Source of the DNA: Colletes latitarsis
Lineage: Eukaryota; Arthropoda; Insecta; Hymenoptera; Colletidae
Assembly (NCBI RefSeq): GCF_051014445.1
Contig: NW_027488377.1
Span: 2,666,001-2,730,000 of the forward strand
Length of the DNA stretch: 64,000 bases
Reading direction: 5' to 3'
Position 1 is the first letter of the stretch; the number at the start of each line of letters is the position of its first letter. The notes beneath the pieces were generated by a model. That model had not been told where the DNA came from. It ran no database searches and saw only the letters and a program-made list of their open reading frames with translations. Both the position numbers and the translations under genes were made by a program. Below, one piece after another: positions 48,389 through 60,990 of the stretch.

Positions 48389-50192
48389 CGGGGGTACCCG
48401 ATGATATTCGAGCCCCCTCCGTATCTCCCCCCAGGGAAGGGTGTTAAACGCGTTGGCAATATCCAGCGATACCGCCAACGGCACCCCTCCCCGGGAGACG
48501 GCCAACTCCGAGAGGACCCTGACCCGACTGATCGCGTCGACCGTCGACCGGCCCCCCCGGAAACCGTACTGGCAGTCGGCCAGGCCCGGAGCACCCCGCG
48601 ACAGGTGCTCGACGAGGCGGGCAGCAATCACTCGCTCGAAGAGCTTGCCCACCTCGTCGAGGAGACAGATGGGCCGGTATGCGAATGGAGACTCCGCGGG
48701 CCGACCCTCCTTCCGGAGGAGGACCATCCTCGCCACCTTCCAACTGGGGGGGAATCGCCCGTCCCTCAGGCATCGGTTAAACAACCGCCTGAGGTCGGCC
48801 CCAAGGACGCCGTGGGTTAAGACCCAAACCCGGCCAGGCACACCATCCGGACCCGGGGCCGTGTTACGTGCCCCGAGCCGTCTGATTGCTGCGGCCAGCT
48901 CCCCCTGCGTGACCCCCGGCTCGGCCACCCACTCCAACGGGGCCGTCGCCTCTGCCGGAGGACGTGGTCCCATCTCCCCAATTGGGAAGAGAGTATTGAC
49001 CACGCCCTCCAGCAGCCGGGGGTCAAGACCCTCGGTGACGGGGGGCGCCCACGGGCGGAGCTTGTTCAGCACCACCTTATAAGGGCGCCCCCAAGGGTCG
49101 TGATCAATGGTCTCGAGGAGCTCCTTCCATGCCCGGGTCATGGTCCGTTTGATGGCGACCTGCAGAGCCATCCGCGACATGCGGTATGCCTCATACAGGT
49201 CATCTGCCCTCGTCGCGCCACGCTATCGTCTCTCCGTAGACGACGGCGCGCGCGGGTGTACTGGCGTCGGGCGCGGACACTCGCGTCTCGCATTTCCGCG
49301 ATCGCGGCCGACCACCAGTACACCGCCCGGCGAGGTGAAGCCCGCCCGACCCGGGGCATCGCAGCGTCACATATGTTCGCGACCATCCCCCCGAGCCGGG
49401 CGACCTCCTCCTTTATACTCGGCAACTCGGCCGCCCTCTGCGGCCAAGTTGCAGCGAGGGCAGCTGCCATCAGGGCATCCTTGTCCAGGCGCCGAAGCGC
49501 CCAGCGGCGCGGTGGGTTGCCACCCGGACGGTGGTGTCGGGATGCATCCCCCGCGGCGGCAGAGACCGCCATCTGGATATACCGGTGATCCGAGAGTGTC
49601 TCTGCCCCCGCGACCACGTGCCATCCCGACACCATGCGCATGGCGTTTGGGTCGCGAATCCAACATCCACGATAGACCCCCCATATCGCCGCACACACGT
49701 GTGCTCCGACCCCCGTTTCAGTAACCGAAGGTCGAGTCCCGCTGCCCAGTCGCCCAGGATCCCGCCGCGAACGGAAGTCCTGGGGGACCCCCACGCCACC
49801 GACTTGGCGTTGAAGCCTCTCAGGACCAGCACCGGCCGGGCCGCGCAGCGCTGCACGCATGCCGCGACCTCGGCTAGGTACTGCTCGAACGCGACGTGAC
49901 CGCTGCGAGGCGATATGTAGCACCTCACCACGGCGACTCCCCCCCAGTCCACGGCGACGAATGCCCGACCGCGCTCCAGCATGGAGAAAGGCGGGGACCC
50001 GTCGCCACCTCCCCATACCGTCGCCACCAAGCCGTCCGCGTCGCCCACCCAATGAGGGTGATCAGGGACGCGGTACGGCTCGGCGGCGACAGCCAGGCCA
50101 ACCCCCCACTCCGCGAGGACTTGGGACATCATATCCTGTGCCGCGCGGCAGTGGTTGAGGTTGGCCTGGAGGAGGAGACGGAGCGCCTTTAA
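48389..50192 (-). pseudogene. Outer element ORF2, 5' part (endonuclease and RT N-half)
   Basis: Three frames in turn hold one gene. From about 50192 the endonuclease begins (LLLQANLNHCRAAQDMM; first ATG at 50132), with AEPYRVP and NAKSVAWG. The expected GDFN motif reads RGFN, so the catalytic Asp looks lost. A frameshift near 49655 separates GSIVDVGF from PNAMRMVSGWHV; SDHRYI (catalytic His) follows. A second frameshift near 49200 leads into RMALQVAIKRTMTRAWKEL and the RT domain: APGPDGVPGRVW, QYGFRGGRSTVDAI and motif A SLDIANAFNTLPW. Homology stops at CLRAV on reaching the 14-bp duplication; the rest of RT is at 40427-41683. No ATG lies near ORF1's stop in this frame, so the original start is unclear. 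Confidence 0.88.
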
Positions 50193-52053
50193 TTACCGAC
50201 CGCCCCAGCCTCCTCCCGGCTGTCCGTCCCCGTGGCACCGTCCACCTCCATGGTGGACGATGCCACCGCCCGCGGCGCCGGAGTCGGAACGGCCCGCCTC
50301 TTCCACTCCTTCCGGTAGGGGGGAGTCCACTTCCTGCTCCCCACCCTGTGGTCGGCTGGCATCCCCCTGACCGCACATAGCGGGCAGTGGAGGGCCGCCG
50401 AGCACTGGCTCGCGCGGTGGTCCTTTGCCCCGCAGCAGTAACATTGACCGTTGCGGTCCACCGGCGAGGTGCACCACTGCCTCACATGCCCCAATTCGAG
50501 GCAGCGGTGACACTAGAGCGGGCGCGGCGCGAGTATCTCCACTCGCGCCGAAACCCACCCCACCAAAACCCTCCCGGATTCCGCCAATTTATGGGCGACG
50601 TGAGGGGGCAGCGGGCCCTCACGGACCCCAGGCCGGAAGGAGATCTGCGGATCTCCCCGGCCCGCAAATCCCCCTCAGGGCAATTTCCCGCCCTTGCTAG
50701 GGCACGCGCCACGTCCTCCGCGGTGGCCGAGTCGTCCAGACCACACACGCGCATCTCCGTGCGCTTCGTGGGCCGGGCGACCCGGACACCCCGCTCGCCC
50801 AGCTGCTCCCGGAGCCTCTGGGCGAGTCGGTCGGCCTTCACGCCGCCGTCTGGACCGAGGATCGCCAGCAGGAGACCCCCAGTCACGGCCCGCTTCGCCC
50901 TGACGGAAGCGATGCCAAGCTCTTCCAGGGACACATTGTCCCTGGCGAGCCGCATCGCCTCCGCGAGTGTCAGGTCGCCCCCCTGCGCAACGGTCAGCGC
51001 TACCGCTGCCGTTTTAGGGGGGCGGCCAAGTCGCGCCTTCGCGGCCAATCCTTTGGCCGCGGGCGGCGGGGGCGGAGGCTGCGCCTGCGAGGCCTTCCTC
51101 GCCACCCTCCTCGCCCTTCGCCCCACCACCTCACTCCACGACACCCCCCCTTGGGGGGGTGCCGCGGAGGACGCGGGAACCGGGACCACGGCTACGCTTC
51201 CCCCCTTGGGGGTCACGACCCGAGGCCCCGGAGTCGCCACGGTGGGCGGAGCCTTCGCTCCCCCCACCTTCGCCTTCCCCGGCCGTGCTGGCACTGGTTG
51301 GGGTGGCACCACCCTCCCACCGACCGCTCTTCCGGGGAGGAGCTCCTCCCGGAAGGCGGCCAGCTTCTTCTCAATCATGTCCCCTATCCTCCTCAGGAGA
51401 TCGTCCTCTGAGGAGGACGGGGACCTCTGCGCGGGCGGAGTGCGTGTGGAAGGGCCCGTGGAGGCCCGCACCACCTCCGCCGCACTCCGCTTCCTAACGG
51501 CCGCAGGAGGGCGCGGCGTAGGAGGAGGGAGGACAGGAGGGAGGGCCGCGCTGTTCCAGCGCACCTCTGCCCTCATCCTCCCCCGTCACTCCTCCTCCAA
51601 CAGGAGCTGCAGACGGGCGTTCCGCCCGCTTAGCTCCCGCGCCGCGTCCCTCATCATTTGGGCAGCCTCCCTCAGAGCCTCTGCACCGTCGCTCTTCTGC
51701 CCCTTAAAGGAGCAGGCAGCGGCCACTTTCTCCACTCGTCTCAGGGACGAGGAGATCCCCTCCGATATGTCCTCGGTCACCTCGTCCCTGAGGCAGCTCA
51801 TCCGGACAACCGGGCTCATCGCCCTGCCCACTTCATTGACGGCCTGCCCCGTCATCTTTCTCTTGGAGCCTATAAGGCTCCTGGTGGAGGAGAAGGACGA
51901 GACTGACGCAGTCTCGTCGTCCTCCTCCACCCTCCACGAAGCCGGGCCAGGCGCTGGAGGCGGCGCGAGCGCCGTCACTCCAGTCCCAACACCGCTTTCC
52001 TCCTCCCCCTCTGACTTACCCCGTCCCATCACCGTTTTAATTTTATACTCCAT
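50189..52053 (-). pseudogene. Outer element ORF1 (gag-like, zinc knuckles), decayed
   Basis: This is the RNA-binding protein of the outer element. It starts at ATG 52053 (MEYKIKTVMGRG). Residues 1-155 are acidic and serine-rich, ending in a helical run (REAAQMMRDAARELSGRN). They are followed by an in-frame TGA at 51588-51586, after which the same frame continues at RGRMRAEVRWNS with a proline/alanine-rich region and a conserved-looking central domain (residues up to CPEGDLRAGEIRR). Near 50580 the frame changes: the expected continuation KLAESGRVLVGWVSARVEIL lies in another frame. A TAG at 50515-50513 interrupts the start of the zinc knuckles, where a CAG would give PLQC. The knuckles are CHRCLELGHVRQWC and CYCCGAKDHRASQC, with a third, degenerate one starting CPLCAVRG. 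The stop is TAA at 50191-50189. A 608-codon plus-strand frame across this region is a shadow caused by high GC. Confidence 0.87.
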
Positions 52054-52301
52054 ATTATACCCACGAGTAGGTCGGAAGAAAAGGTCCGCCCGGGCAGAGC
52101 CGCCTTACCCGGGTAAGCCTATATACTCCGGGGGTTCGGCAGGTGCCCCGGAGGTGGTCGCTTGGGATTGGGCCTCCTCCCCCAACTATGCATCCCATCG
52201 CCGCGCACCATAACTTAGGATTGGAGGGCGATTTTATAGAGTCGCCATACTCGCGGTCCCGGGCGGTTAAGCTAAGGCCCCTGTTCCTCCTGCCGTCACG
52301 T
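52054..52301 (-). other. 5' UTR of the outer element
   Basis: About 250 bp upstream of ORF1 with no credible coding frame. It contains two perfect palindromes, GCCCGGGC (52088-52095) and CTTACCCGGGTAAG (52104-52117). I looked for an HDV-like arrangement like that of the inner element and did not find one. Confidence 0.6.
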
Positions 52302-52337
52302 ACCATTCACAAAACCAAAAAAGGAATTGTGAATGGT
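52302..52337. repeat. 36-bp inverted repeat at the satellite junction
   Basis: ACCATTCACAA (52302-52312) and TTGTGAATGGT (52327-52337) are perfect 11-bp arms around a 14-bp A-rich centre. The right arm ends where satellite resumes. It could be the element's own 5' structure, a minute hairpin element, or a by-product of the rearrangement that removed the BEL 5' half. Confidence 0.6.
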
Positions 52338-55300
52338 CCCAGACCCAACTTGCGTTATCATCTAAAATATTGGTCGAGACCAGGTTTTGTCGACTGTTTC
52401 AGTGTGGTACCACATTACTACGTGATCCAAACCAGAAAAAGCCCAGGATCTGGCCAACAAGTATGACAAATATGCGAAAGTATGAGCCTGATGCGGGCAA
52501 ATCCAGGACCCAACCCAGACCTAACGTGCGTTATCCTCTAAAATATTGACCGAGACTAGGTTTTATGGACTGTTTCAGTGTAGTACCACATTACCACGTG
52601 ATTCAAACCAGAAAAAACCCAGGATCTGTACAACAAGTGTGTGAAGAATGTGAAAGTATGGGTCCGATGGGGGCAAATCCCAGGCCTAACCTAGACCTAG
52701 CATGAGTTATCCTCTAAAATATTGATCGAAACCAGGTTTAATGGACTGTTTCAGTGTGGTACCACATTACTACGAGATCCATACCAGAAATAACCCAGGA
52801 TCTGTTCAACAAGTATGTGAAGAATGCGAAAGTATGGGTCTGATGGGGGAAAATCCCAGGCCTAACCTAGACCTAGCATGAGTTATCCTATAAAATATTG
52901 ATCGAAACCAGGTTTAATGGACTGTTTCAGTGTGGTACCACATTACTACGAGATCCGGACCTGTGAAAGCACAGGATCTGGCCAACAAGTATGTGAGAAA
53001 TGCCAAGGTATGGGCCTGATGAGGGCAGATCCCGCACCTATCCCAGACCTAACATGCGTTATCCTCTAAAATATTGAACGAAACCAGGTTTAATGGACTG
53101 TTTCAGTGTGGTACCACATTACTACGAGATCCAAACCAGAAATAACCCGGGATCTGTTCAACAAGTATGTGAAGAATGCGAAAGTATGGGTCTGATGGGG
53201 GCAAATCCCAGGCCTAACCTAGACCTAGCATGAGTTATCCTCTAAAATATTGATCGAAACCAGGTTTAATGGACTGTTTCAGTGTGGTACCACATTACTA
53301 CGAGATCCGGACCTGTGAAAGCACAGGATCTGGCCAACAAGTATGTGAGAAATGCGAAGGTATGGGCCTGATGGGGGCAGATCCCACACCTATCCCAGAC
53401 CTAACATGCGTTATCCTCTAAAATATTGACCGAGACTAGGTTTTATGGACTGTTTCAGTGTGGTACCACATTACCACGTGATTCAAACCAGAAAAAAACC
53501 AGGATCTGGCCAACAAGTATGAGAAATATGCGAATGTATGAGCCTCATGAGGGCAAATCCCAGACCTAACCCAGACCTAACATGCGATATCCTTTACAAT
53601 ATTGACACAGACTAGGTTTCATGGACTGTTTCAGTGCGGTACCACATTACCACGTGATTCAAACCAGAAAAAACCCAGGATCTGTACAACAGGTATGTGA
53701 AAAATGCGAAAGTATGGCTCTGATGAGGGCAAATCCTAGCCCTAACCCAGACCTAACATGCGTTATCATCTAAAATATTGATCGAAACCAGGTTTAATCG
53801 ACTGTTTCAGAGTGGTACCACATTTCCACGTGATCCAAACCAGACCTAACCCAGGATCTGTTCAACAAGTATGTGAAGAATGCTAAAGTATGAGTCTGAT
53901 GGGGGCAAATCCCAGGCCTAACCTTGACCTAAAATGAGTTATCCTCTAAACTATTGATCGAAACCAGGTTTAAAGGACTATTTCAGTGTGATACCACATT
54001 ACCACATGATCCAAACCAGAAACAACCCGGGATCGGGCCAGCTAGTATGCGAAAAATGTGATGGTATGACCCTCATGAGGGCAAATCCCAGACCTAACCC
54101 AGACCTAACACGCGTTATCCTCTAAAATATTGGTCGTATCCAGGTTTAACTGACTGTTTCAGTGTGATACCACATTACCACGTGATCCAAACCAGAAAAA
54201 GCAATGGATCTGGCTAACAAGTATGAGAAATATGCGACAGTATGAGCCTGAGGAGGGCAAATCGCACACCTAACCGTGTCCTAACCGGCGTTATCCTATA
54301 AAATGTTGATCGAGACCTGGATTAATCGATTGTTTCAGTGTCGTACCACATTACTACGTGATCCAAACCAGAAAAAGCCAGGGATCTGTACAACAAATAT
54401 GTGAAAAATGCGAAAGCATGACCCTGATGAGGGCAAATTCCAGGTGTAACCTAGACCTATCATGCGTTATCCTGTAAAATGTTGATCGAAACCAGGTATC
54501 ATGGACTGTTTCAGTGTGATACCACATTACCACGTGATGCAAACCAGAAAAACCCAGGATCTGTTCAACAAGTATGTGAAAAATGCGAACGTATGAGCCT
54601 GATGAGGGCAAATCCGAGACCTATCCCAGACCTAACTTGCGTTATCCTATGAAATATTGATCGGGACCAGGATTAATCGACTGTTTGTGTGTGGTACCAC
54701 TTTACTACGTGATCCAAACCAGAAAAAGCCAGAGATCTGTTCAACAAGTGGGAGTAATATGCGAAAGTATGAGCCTGATGCGGGCAAATCCTGGACCTAA
54801 GCCAGACCTAACATGCGTTATCCCCTAAAATATTGATCGAGACCAAGTATAATATACTGTTTCAGTGTAGGGTACTACATTACTGTGTGATCGAATCCAG
54901 AAAAAGCTATGGATCTGGCTAACAAGTATGAGAAATATGCAACAGTATGAGCCTGAGGAGGGCAAATCCCACACCTAACCGTGTCCTAACCGGCGTTATC
55001 ATCTAAAATATTGATCGTGACCAGGTTCAATCGACTGCTTCTTTGTGGTACCACATTACTACGTGATCCAAACTAGAATAAACCCAGGATCTGTTCAACA
55101 AGTATGTGAAGAATGCGAAAGTATGAGTCTGATGAGGGCAAATCCCAGGCTTAACCTAGACCTAACATGAGTAATCGTCTAAAATGTTGATCGAGACCAG
55201 GATTATTCGACTGTTTCAGTGTGGTACCACTTTGCAACGTAATCCAAACCAGAAAAAGCCAGGGATCTGTTCAACAAGTATGTGAAAAATGCGAAAGAAT

Positions 55301-55926
55301 GACCCTGATGAGGGCAAATCCCAGGCGTAACCTAGACCTAACATGCGTTATCCTCTAAAATATTGATCGAAACCAGGTTTCATGGACTCTTTCAGTGTGA
55401 TAACACATTACCACGTGATTCAAACCAGAAAAAGACCGGGATTTGGCCAACAAGTATGCGAAAAATGTGAAAGTATGACCCTGATGGGGGCAAATCCCAG
55501 ACCTATCCCAGACCTAACTTGCGTTATCCTCTAAAATATTGATCGAAACCAGGGTTAGTTGACAGTTTCAGTGTGGTACCACTTTACTACGTTATCGAAA
55601 GTAGAACAAACCCTCGCTCAGGACAACATGTATGTTAAAACTGCGAATGTATGGCCCTGATTAGGGCAATTCCCAGGCCTGGCCTAGACCTAACACGCGT
55701 TATCCTCTAAAATATTGGTGGAAACCGGGTCTAATGGATTGTTTCAGTGTGGTACCACATTACTACGTGATCCAACCCAGAAAAAGCCAGGGATTTGTTC
55801 AACAAGTATGTCAAAAACGCGAAGGTATGAGCCTGATGAGGGCAAATCCCAGACCTATCCCAGGCATAACTTGCGTTATCCTCTAAAATATTGATCGAAA
55901 CCAGGTTTAATCGACTGTTTCAGTGT

Positions 55927-56785
55927 GGTTCCACATTACTACGTGATCCAAACCAGAAAAAGCCCAAAATCTGGCCATCAAGAATGAGAAATATGAGAAA
56001 GTACGTGTCTGATGAGGGAAAATCCCAGGCCTTACTTAGACCTAACATGCGTTATCCTCAAAAATATTGATCGAAACCAGATTTAATCGACTGTTTAAGT
56101 GTGGTACCACATTACTACCTGATCCAAACCAGAAAAATACCCAGGATCTGGTCAACAAGTATGTGAAGAACGCGAAAATATGACCCTGATGAGGCAAATC
56201 CCAGGCCTAACCTAGACATAACATGCGTTATCCTCTAAAATATTGGTCGCGACCACGTTTAGTCGACTGTTTCAGTGTGGTACCACATTACTACGCGATC
56301 CATACCAGAAATAACCCAGGATCTGTTCAACAAGTATGTGAAGAATGCGAAAGCATGGGTCTGATGGGGGAAAATCCCAGGCCTAACCTGGACCTAGCAT
56401 GAGTTATCCTCTAAAATATTGATCGAAACCAGGTTTAATGGACTGTTTCAGTGTGGTACCACATTACTACGAGATCCGGACCTGTGAAAGCACAGGATCT
56501 GGCCAACAAGTATGTGAGAAATGCCAAGGTATGGGCCTGATGAGGGCAGATCCCGCACCTATCCCAGACCTAACATGCGTTATCCTCTAAAATATTGACC
56601 GAGACTAGGTTTTATGGACTGTTTCAGTGTGGTACCACATTACCACGTGATTCAAACCAGAAAAAACGCAGGATCTGTACAGCAAGTATGTGAAGAACAC
56701 GAAAGTATGGGTCCGATGGGGGCAAATCCCAGGCCTAAACTAGACCTAGCATGAGTTATGCTCTAAAATATTGAACGAAACCAGG
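55927..56785 (+). repeat. Segmental duplication within the right arm, copy 1
   Basis: Matches 63142-64000 at an offset of 7215 bp (41 monomers). Shared rare features are GTGGTTCCACATT, AGAATGAGAAATATGAGAAAG and GGTCGCGACCACG (GACCACG at 56251 and 63466). The first half of this block also resembles the region 3521 bp (20 monomers) to its left. Confidence 0.85.
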
Positions 56786-59140
56786 TTTAATGGACTGTTT
56801 CAGTGTGGTACCACATTACTACGAGATCCAAACCAGAAATAACCCAGGATCTGTTCAACAAGTATGTGAAGAATGCGAAAGTATGGGTCTGATGGGGGCA
56901 AATCCCAGGCCTAACCTAGACCTAGCATGAGTTATCCTCTAAAATATTGATCGAAACCAGGTTTAATGTACTGTTTCAGTGTGGTACCACATTACTACGA
57001 GATCCGGACCTGTGAAAGCACAGGATCTGGCCAACAAGTATGTGAGAAATGAGAAGGTATGGGCCTGATGGGGGCAGATCCCACACCTATCCCAGAACTA
57101 ACATGCGTTATCCTCTAAAATATTGACCGAGACTAGGTTTTATGGACTGTTTCAGTGTGGTACCACATTACCACGTGATTCAAACCAGAAAAAAACCAGG
57201 ATCTGGCCAACATGTATGAGAAATATGCGAATGTATGAGCCTCATGAGGGCAAATCCCAGACCTAACCCAGACCTAACATGCGACATCCTTTACAATATT
57301 GACACAGACTAGGTTTCATGGACTGTTTCAGTGCGGTACCACATTACCACGTGATTCAAACCAGAAAAAACCCAGGATCTGTACAACAGGTATGTGAAAA
57401 ATGCGAAAGTATGGCTCTGATGAGGGCAAATCCTAGCCCTAACCCAGACCTAACATGCGTTATCATCTAAAATATTGATCGAAACCAGGTTTAATCGACT
57501 GTTTCAGAGTGGTACCACATTACCACGTGATCCAAACCAGACCTAACCCAGGATCTGTTCAACAAGTATGTGAAGAATGCTAAAGTATGAGTCTGATGGG
57601 GGCAAATCCCAGGCCTAACCTTGACCTAAAATGAGTTATCCTCTAAAATATTGGTCGTATCCAGGTTTAACTGACTGTTTCAGTGTGATACCACATTACC
57701 ACGTGATCCAAACCAGAAAAAGCAATGGATCTGGCTAACAAGTATGAGAAATATGCGACAGTATGAGCCTGCGGAGGGCAAATCGCACACCTAACCGTGT
57801 CCTAACCGGCGTTATCCTATAAAATGTTGATCGAGACCTGGATTAATCGATTGTTTCAGTGTCGTACCACATTACTACGTGATCCAATCCAGAAAAAGCC
57901 CAGGATCTAGCCATCAAGTATGTGAAGAATGCGAAAGTATGGGTCAGATGAGGGCAAATCCTAACCCTAACCCAGACCTAACATGCGTTATCCTTTAAAA
58001 TATTTTTCGAAACCAGGTTTAATGGACTGTATCAGTGTGGTACCACATTACTACATGATCCAAACCAGAAATAACCCAGGATCTGTTCAACAAGTATGTG
58101 AAGAATGCGAAAGTATGAGCCAGATGAGGGCAAATCCCAGACCTATCCCAGACCCAACTTGCGTTATCCTCTTAAATATTGGTCGAGACCAGGTTTAGTC
58201 GACTGTTTCAGAGTGGTACCACATAACTACGTGATCCAAACCAGAAAAAGCCCAGGATCTGGCCAACAAGTATGAGAAATATGCGAAAGTGTGAGCCTGA
58301 TGCGGGCAAATCCTGGACCTATCCCAGACGTAACATGCGTTATCCTCTAAAATATTGACCGAGACTAGGTTTTATGTACTGTTTCAGTGTGGTACCACAT
58401 TACCGCCTGATTCAAACCTGACAAAACCCAGGATCTGTACAACAAGTATGTGAAGAATGCGAAAGTATGGGTCCGATGGGGGCAAATCCCAAGACTAAGC
58501 TAGACCTAGCATGAGCTATCCTCTAAAATATTGATCGAGACCAGGTATAATTGACTGTTTCAGTGTGGTGCCACATTACTACGAGATCCAGACCTGTGAA
58601 AGCACAGGATCTGGCCAACAAATATGCGAGAAATGCGAAGGTATGACCCTGATGAGGGCAAATCCCACACCTAACCAAGTCCTAACCGGCGTTATCATCT
58701 AAAATATTGATCGAGACCAGCTTTAATGGACTGTTTCAGTATGGTACCACATTACTACGTGACCGAAACCAGTGGGAGCCCAGTATCTGGCAAACAAGAA
58801 TGAGAAATATGCGAAAGTATGAGCCTAATGAGAGCAAATCCCAGACCTTATCCAGACCTAACATGCGCTATCCTCTAAAATATTGATCGGATCCAGATTT
58901 AGTTGACTGTTTCTGTGTGGTACCACTTTACTACGTTATCCAAAGTAGGAAAAACCCTCGATCAGGTCAACATGTATGATAAAACTGCGAAAGTATGACC
59001 CTGATTAGGGCAAATCCCAGGCCTAGCCTAGGCCTTACATGCGTTATCCCCTAAGATATTGGTTGAAAACAGGTTTAATGGACTGTTACAGTGTTGTACT
59101 ACATTACTACGTGATCCAAACCAGAAAAAGCCCCGAATCT

Positions 59141-60990
59141 GGCCATCAAGTATGAGAAATATGCGAATGTACAAGCCTGTTGAGAGCAAATCCCAGACCT
59201 AACCTAGACCTAACATGAGTTATTCTCTAAAATATTGATCGAAACCATGTTTAATGGACTGTTTCAGTGTGGTACCACATTACTACGAGATCCAAACCAG
59301 AAAAAACCCAGGATCTGTTCAACAAGTATGTGAAAAACGCGAAACTATGAGCCTGATGAGGGCAAATCCCAGACCTATCACAGACCTAACATGCGTTATC
59401 CTCTAAAATATTGATCGGAACCAGGTTTAATCGACTGTTTCAGTGTGGTACCACATTACTACGTGGTCAAAACCAGAAAAAAACCCTGGATCTGTACAAC
59501 AAGTATGAGAAGAATGCGAAGGTATGAGCCTGACGAGGTCAAATTCCAGGCCGTACCTATACCTAACATGACTTATCATCTATAATATTTATCGAGACCA
59601 GGTTGAATTGACTGTTTCAAGGCGGTACAACGTTACTACGTGATCCAAACCAGTGAAAGAACAGAATATGTCCAACAAGTTTGAGAAATATGCGAAACTA
59701 TGAGCCTGATGAGGGCAAATCCCAGACCTATCCCAGACCTAACATGCGTTATCCTCTAAAATATTTATCAAGACCAGGTTTAATTGAATGTTTCAGTGTG
59801 GTACCACATTACTACGTGATCCAAACCAGAAAAACGCAGGATCTGTTCAACAAGCATGTGAAGAATGCGAAGGTATGAGTCTGATGAGGGCAGATCCCAG
59901 ACCTATCCCAGACCTAACATGCGTTATCATCTAAAATATTGATCAAAACCAGGTTTCATGGACTGTTTCAGTGTGATACCGCATTACCACATGATTCAAA
60001 CATGAAAACGCCAGGGATCTGTTCAACAAGTATGTGAAAAATGCGAAAATATGACCCTGATGAGGGCAAATCCCAGACCTATCCCAGACCTAACTTGCGT
60101 TATCCTACAAAATATTGATGGAGACCAGGATTAATCGACTGTTTCAGTGTGGTACCACTTTTCTACGTGATCCAAACCAGAAAAAGCCAGGCATCTGTTC
60201 AGCAAGTATGTGAAATATGCGAAAGTATGTGTCTGGTGAGGGCAAATCCCAGGCGTAACCTTGACCTAACATGCATTATCCTCTAAAATATTGATCGAAA
60301 CCAGGTTTCATGGACTGTTTCAGTGTGATACCACATTACCACATGATTCAAACATGAAAAAGCCAGGGATCTGATAAACAAGTATGTGAAATACGCAAAA
60401 CTATGAGTCTGATGAGGGCAAATCCCAGGCCTAACCTAGACCTAACATGCGTTATCCTCTAAAATATTGATCGAAACCAGGTTTCATGGACTGTTTCAGT
60501 GTGATACCACATTACCACGTGATCCAAACCAGAAAAAGCAACGGATCTGGCTAACAAGTATGAGAAATATGCGACAGTATGAGCCTGATGAGGGCAAATC
60601 CCTCACCTAACCGTGTCCTAAACGGCGTTATCCTATAAAATATTGTTCGAGACCAAGATTAATCGACTGTTTCGGTGTGGTACCACTTTACGACGTGATC
60701 CAAACCGGAAAAAGCCAGGGATCTGTACAACAAGTATGTGAAAAATGCGAACGTATGAGCCTGACGTAGGCAAATCCCAGACCTATCCCAGACATAACAT
60801 GCGTTATCCTCTAAAATATTGGTCGAAACCAGGTTTCATGGACTGATTCAGTGTGATACCACTGTACCACGTGATCCAAACCAGAAAAAGCAATGGATCT
60901 GGCTAACAAGTATGAGAAATATGCGACAGTATGAGCCTGATGAGGGCAAATCCGACACCTAACCGTGTCCTAACCGGCGTTATCCTATAA
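59141..60990 (+). repeat. Duplicated block in the right arm, copy with extra monomers
   Basis: Corresponds to about 61781-63100. The offset is 2640 bp at the left (15 monomers), 2287 bp in the middle (59761 against 62048; 13 monomers) and 2111 bp at the right (60841 against 62952; 12 monomers). The two copies therefore differ by steps of two and one whole monomers, the signature of unequal exchange in register. Confidence 0.75.

Larger units (their letters stand above)
48389..52337 (-). mobile_element. Outer R1-clade non-LTR element, 5' segment
   Basis: The 5' part of the minus-strand element whose 3' part is 40254-41683. It contains a 5' UTR of about 250-280 bp, ORF1 and the first half of ORF2. 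Its strongly GC-rich sequence contrasts with the AT-rich satellite and the more balanced inner element, so the boundaries stand out. The exact 5' end is uncertain: the last 36 bp before the satellite are an inverted repeat that may or may not belong to it. I found no target-site duplication between its two outer ends. Confidence 0.85.

Noticed and set aside
52030..52062. CTCCATATTATA near 52048 as a target-site duplication partner of CTCCATAATTA at 40241
   Set aside because: The match is imperfect and lies at the ORF1 start codon, and the sequence beyond it does not resemble BEL/Pao pol.
50387..52213. 608-codon plus-strand frame
   Set aside because: It is antisense to the outer element's ORF1. 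High GC suppresses stop codons; the translation is low-complexity with no domain.
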